Below, piece by piece: positions 16,994-19,174 of a stretch of 19,174 bases of DNA. The notes under the pieces were generated by a model that saw only the letters and a list, made by a program, of their open reading frames with translations, was not told the origin of the DNA and made no database searches. The stretch covers positions 1 through 19,174 of the forward strand of contig JBEBJY010000054.1 of assembly GCA_040079635.1 (NCBI GenBank), in the 5' to 3' direction. This stretch comes from Aalborgiella sp040079635. Lineage in GTDB: Bacteria; Pseudomonadota; Gammaproteobacteria; Burkholderiales; Burkholderiaceae_C. Numbering within the stretch: the first letter of the stretch is position 1; every line of letters begins with the position of its first letter. A program made the position numbers and the translations under genes.

Positions 16994-17083
16994 ACGCACT
17001 TGCAAGCGACGATTCAAGAAGGCGCGCTGATGATGAGTGATGGCGCAAACACGGTGGACGTGGAGTGTGTGCGCTGGTTGTAA
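16994..17083 (+). repeat. yaeQ 3'-end repeat, copy C
   Basis: Over 17000-17083 it differs from the yaeQ end at three positions only (CTG/TTG, TGC/TGT, TTA/TTG), all synonymous; similarity weakens just before 17000. It ends in TAA and is followed 19 bases later by repeat copy 3. That setting suggests it may be the original end of yaeQ, displaced by insertion of the lipoprotein islet. Confidence 0.88.
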
Positions 17084-17102
17084 ATTACTAAAAACCGCTA
17101 AA

Positions 17103-17160
17103 TTTGCTATGTTTTTAATAGCAATTTAGGCAATAAATACGCCAGCTAGAGGCACATTTA
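17103..17160 (+). repeat. 58-bp two-hairpin dispersed repeat, copy 3
   Basis: Same length and order as copy 1, opening TTTGCTATGTTTTTAATAGC and ending AGGCACATTTA, with the shared core AGGCAATAAATACGCC. The first hairpin keeps its pairing (GCTAT/ATAGC) despite a different loop, which suggests the structure is maintained. It sits 10 bases beyond the chvE stop and could terminate chvE. Confidence 0.85.
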
Positions 17161-17170
17161 AGCCTTAAAT

Positions 17171-18232
17171 TCACTGAACCTGTTCAGCCCTGTAGAACCC
17201 TGAGCCCACCAGTACTTGCTTGATGTTTTGTGCATCCACAAGAACGGGTTTCAGCAAAAAAGATGGCACGACTTTGACGCCGTTGTTGTAGGTTTTGCTG
17301 TCATTCACCGTGGGGGCTTTGCCTTGAATCAAGGCCTCGGCCATTTGGGCAGTTACACGGGCTAGCTCGCGGGTGTCTTTGAAGACGGTGGACGATTGCT
17401 GACCGCGCAGCACAGCTTTGGTAGCAGGAATGTCTGCGTCTTGACCGGTAATAACTGGCATAGGGTTACCCGCTTGCCCGTAGCCCGCTTTGATGAAGCC
17501 AGTAATCAACTCGGCGGCTATGCCATCGTTGGGAGACAGTACAGCATCTAAACGCAGCTTTGAATAATATTTAGGCAACAAAACACTCAAACGCGCTTTT
17601 GCGATAGCGCCATTCCAGCCTTTGGTGGAAACGTTGTTCATGCCCTCTTGGCCAGATTCAATCACCAGTTGTTTTTTGTCAATGTAGGGCTTGAGCACAG
17701 ACATGGCGCCGTCGTAGAAGAAAAAAGCATTGTTGTCGTCTTGCGAGCCAGCGAACAGCTCTATACGGAACGGGCCTTTGCCAGCGGCTAGTTCTAGGCG
17801 TTTCACAATGTCAGCGCCTTGTTTCACGCCGACGTCAAAATTGTCGAACGTGGCGTAGTAGTCCACATTGGCGCTGTCGCGGATCAAGCGGTCGTAAGAG
17901 ATAACTTTGATTTTTTTATCGCCAGCTTTTTTCAGCACAGCAGTTAGTTTTTTGCCATCCACCGCAGCAATCACCAATACTTTGACACCTTTTTGAATCA
18001 TGCCCTCGATTTGCGCAATCTGCATGTCTGCGCCAGCGCTGGCGTATTGCAAATCTGACGCAAGGTTGACCTTGTTCAGCTCCCGCATGATGGACAAACC
18101 GTCGTTTACCCAGCGCATGTTACTGAATTCGGGCATAGACACACCCACCGCGATTTGCTCTTGCGCCAACGCCACCGAGCCGAAAGCCAAGCAAGCTGCC
18201 GCCAACGAAAATTTAACCTTTTGAAACAGCAT
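17171..18232 (-). CDS. chvE: ChvE-type periplasmic sugar-binding protein of an ABC transporter
   Basis: 353 residues from ATG 18232, preferred over GTG 18238 because AAGGTG lies at proper spacing before it. A Sec signal peptide (residues about 1-23, ending SVALA before QEQIAVG) exports it. Long stretches match my memory of Agrobacterium ChvE: KGVKVLVIA, KVISYDRLIRDSANVDYYAT, PFRIELFAGSQDDNNAFFFY, DGAMSVLKPYID, TVFKDTRELA, NGVKVVPSFLLKPV. The family binds aldoses such as xylose, glucose, galactose and arabinose, feeds GguAB-type transporters, and can present sugar to chemoreceptors or a sensor kinase. No ATPase or permease gene follows it here; the next plus-side gene is unrelated, so it is an orphan in this window. 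Confidence 0.92.
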   Translation of the reverse strand: MLFQKVKFSLAAACLAFGSVALAQEQIAVGVSMPEFSNMRWVNDGLSIMRELNKVNLASDLQYASAGADMQIAQIEGMIQKGVKVLVIAAVDGKKLTAVLKKAGDKKIKVISYDRLIRDSANVDYYATFDNFDVGVKQGADIVKRLELAAGKGPFRIELFAGSQDDNNAFFFYDGAMSVLKPYIDKKQLVIESGQEGMNNVSTKGWNGAIAKARLSVLLPKYYSKLRLDAVLSPNDGIAAELITGFIKAGYGQAGNPMPVITGQDADIPATKAVLRGQQSSTVFKDTRELARVTAQMAEALIQGKAPTVNDSKTYNNGVKVVPSFLLKPVLVDAQNIKQVLVGSGFYRAEQVQ

Positions 18233-18243
18233 ACTCACCTTTG

Positions 18244-18303
18244 TTACTTAATATTGTGAACCAATCGATTACTTTGTCCAATGATTGAACTAAGTAACCG
18301 ATT
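18244..18303 (-). promoter_or_regulatory. chvE promoter with paired AATCGATT-type operator
   Basis: On the minus strand TTGGAC (18281-18276) and CACAAT (18258-18253) form a -35/-10 pair with a 17-base spacer. AATCGATTACTT (18263-18274) and AAGTAACCGATT (18292-18303) are a near-perfect inverted repeat. The first lies between -35 and -10, and the two cores are about 33 bases apart, three helical turns. This suits a LacI-type sugar repressor, though the regulator is not in the window. A third TTACTT at 18244 falls in the leader. Confidence 0.5.
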
Positions 18304-18377
18304 ATCAAGAAGATCAAGAAACGCGTCTAGTGCCTAATGGCTACGATAACTCAGGACATACCCTGTGTTTACAAATT

Positions 18378-18408
18378 AACGGGCTAGTTACGCTCTGTCG
18401 CCCGTTTT
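18378..18408. terminator. Possible terminator after the collagen-like gene
   Basis: AACGGGC (18378-18384) pairs with GCCCGTT (18400-18406) around a 15-base loop, just past the stop of the collagen-like gene. The T run is better on the plus side (TTTTAT) than in the direction of the gene (TTAATTT), so it may act in either direction. Confidence 0.4.
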
Positions 18409-18412
18409 ATGT

Positions 18413-19174
18413 TCACTTTTTACCCACGCATGGCTCAAACCCACCAGATCCTCCACCCAAGGCGTAACCGATACCGAAACCACCCGCTTTGGTCGAGCCT
18501 GATACACCGCCGCCTACCTTGATGGACAAACGCTCTGTGATACGCGTTGCCAAGCCAATGGCAAAGCCGTTCTCGCTGCCCGATTTGGCCACACCTGCAC
18601 CTACATAAACCAAGCCGCACTCACCCGTCGTCGGCAGCGGCATATAGGCGGTCGCCAGTGCAATAGCAGTGAGTTGGGCTGCTTTGCGGTCAACATCGGC
18701 CAACTGCGACAAAGTGGCAGAATTCGGCGCTGAATCACCCTTTTCGCCTTTATCGCCCTTGTCCCCTTTCAAACCATCAGCGCCATTGGTTCCATTTGCG
18801 CCAGTGCCACCATTAGTGCCATTGGCTCCATTGGCTCCATTGGCTCCATTCGCTCCATTGGCTCCATTCGCTCCGTTCGCTCCGTTCATCCCAGCCCCCC
18901 CCTGAATTCCTTGAGCACCTGTATCACCTTTATTGCCTTTATCACCCTTGTTGCCTTTATCGCCTTTATCGCCTTTATCGCCTTTATCGCCTTTATCGCC
19001 TTTATCGCCCAGCTCACCTTTAGCACCTGTTGCACCTGTATAACCTCTTGGACCTCTATCTCCTTGATCTCCCTTAGGTCCGGCAGGTCCAGCTGGCCCA
19101 GGCGTGCCATGGTGGTCATCATCACCGCCACTCGCCAATGAAGCTGTCGTGTGCAAAGCACCTATCACAAGCAC
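18413..19174 (-). CDS. Collagen-like surface protein with YadA-anchor-like C-terminus (5' end cut by window)
   Basis: At least 253 residues; the true start lies beyond the right edge. The visible start (LVIGALHTTASLASG) looks like the end of a signal peptide. Then come about 42 uninterrupted Gly-X-Y triplets (residues about 23-148), including six GDK in a row and seven GAN in a row, enough for a collagen triple helix. After a linker, residues about 160-240 (VDRKAAQLTAIALATAYMPL, then LVYVGAGVAKSGSENGFAIG) resemble the YadA-type trimeric outer-membrane anchor: helix then four beta strands. Odd points: it ends with a Gly-rich, Cys-containing tail (GGFEPCVGKK) rather than an aromatic residue, and a second Cys lies in TTGECGL. 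It is probably a trimeric cell-surface fibre or adhesin; secretion route is inferred. Confidence 0.8.
   Translation of the reverse strand: MLVIGALHTTASLASGGDDDHHGTPGPAGPAGPKGDQGDRGPRGYTGATGAKGELGDKGDKGDKGDKGDKGDKGNKGDKGNKGDTGAQGIQGGAGMNGANGANGANGANGANGANGANGTNGGTGANGTNGADGLKGDKGDKGEKGDSAPNSATLSQLADVDRKAAQLTAIALATAYMPLPTTGECGLVYVGAGVAKSGSENGFAIGLATRITERLSIKVGGGVSGSTKAGGFGIGYALGGGSGGFEPCVGKK
18821..18883 (-). repeat. Tandem 9-bp repeat, seven units, encoding Gly-Ala-Asn
   Basis: Seven consecutive copies of ATTGGCTCC or one-base variants (plus strand). Each encodes one Gly-X-Y triplet, so copy changes alter fibre length without shifting frame. Confidence 0.9.
18956..19009 (-). repeat. Tandem 9-bp repeat, six identical units, encoding Gly-Asp-Lys
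   Basis: Six perfect copies of TTTATCGCC (plus strand). Complete identity at synonymous positions points to recent slippage expansion within the collagen domain. Confidence 0.92.

Noticed and set aside
15935..17170. A mobile element with its own integrase or transposase
   Set aside because: The interval codes only for two small lipoproteins and yaeQ fragments; no recombinase frame or IS-type terminal inverted repeats were found.
18669..18905. Plus-strand frame of Pro/Ala/Leu/Phe repeats
   Set aside because: It is the exact antisense of the collagen Gly-X-Y coding region; its repetitiveness comes from the opposite strand.
18821..19009. Regular short repeats resembling a CRISPR array
   Set aside because: The period is 9 bases with no spacers and it encodes Gly-X-Y triplets in frame, so it is a collagen coding repeat.

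Overview
The window looks like chromosomal DNA of a betaproteobacterium, probably a freshwater Comamonadaceae-type organism (Burkholderiales) of moderate GC. The evidence is the gene set (a fused indolepyruvate ferredoxin oxidoreductase, a YhdP-nitrilase pair divergent from glnE, a ChvE-type sugar-binding protein, YaeQ). A short intergenic repeat also resembles, from memory, palindromic repeats common in that family. No tRNA, rRNA, CRISPR array, IS element or integrase gene was seen. Both ends cut a gene.

Layout. 1-2487 (minus) holds the N-terminal 829 codons of a fused indolepyruvate ferredoxin oxidoreductase, divergent from an Lrp/AsnC regulator at 2612-3100. mltA (lytic transglycosylase, minus) shares a CATG with the start of a tiny membrane protein on the plus strand (4271-4408). 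A nitrilase-family hydrolase and the large AsmA-like protein YhdP follow as a minus-strand pair. They are divergent from glnE (9593-12409), which regulates glutamine synthetase. Convergent to glnE are a GST and rfaE2 (LPS heptose activation). Then come purB and yaeQ on the plus strand.

The unusual part is 15845-17083. The last 28-30 codons of yaeQ occur three times: once in the gene and twice downstream. Each downstream copy follows a small minus-strand lipoprotein gene. The two lipoproteins share a leader and signal peptide but have unrelated mature parts, and the second has lost its ATG. Most differences among the yaeQ 3' copies are synonymous, so at least one copy probably diverged inside a working yaeQ elsewhere. 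This looks like a small insertion hot spot or cassette locus that uses the yaeQ 3' end as its recombination boundary.

A 58-bp repeat with two hairpins occurs after glnE, between purB and yaeQ (inverted), and after the lipoprotein islet. The first copy encodes the last eight residues and the stop codon of GlnE. The right end carries an orphan chvE with a promoter overlapped by a paired AATCGATT-type operator. Beyond it is a cut-off collagen-like surface protein with an uninterrupted Gly-X-Y domain and a YadA-anchor-like C-terminus.
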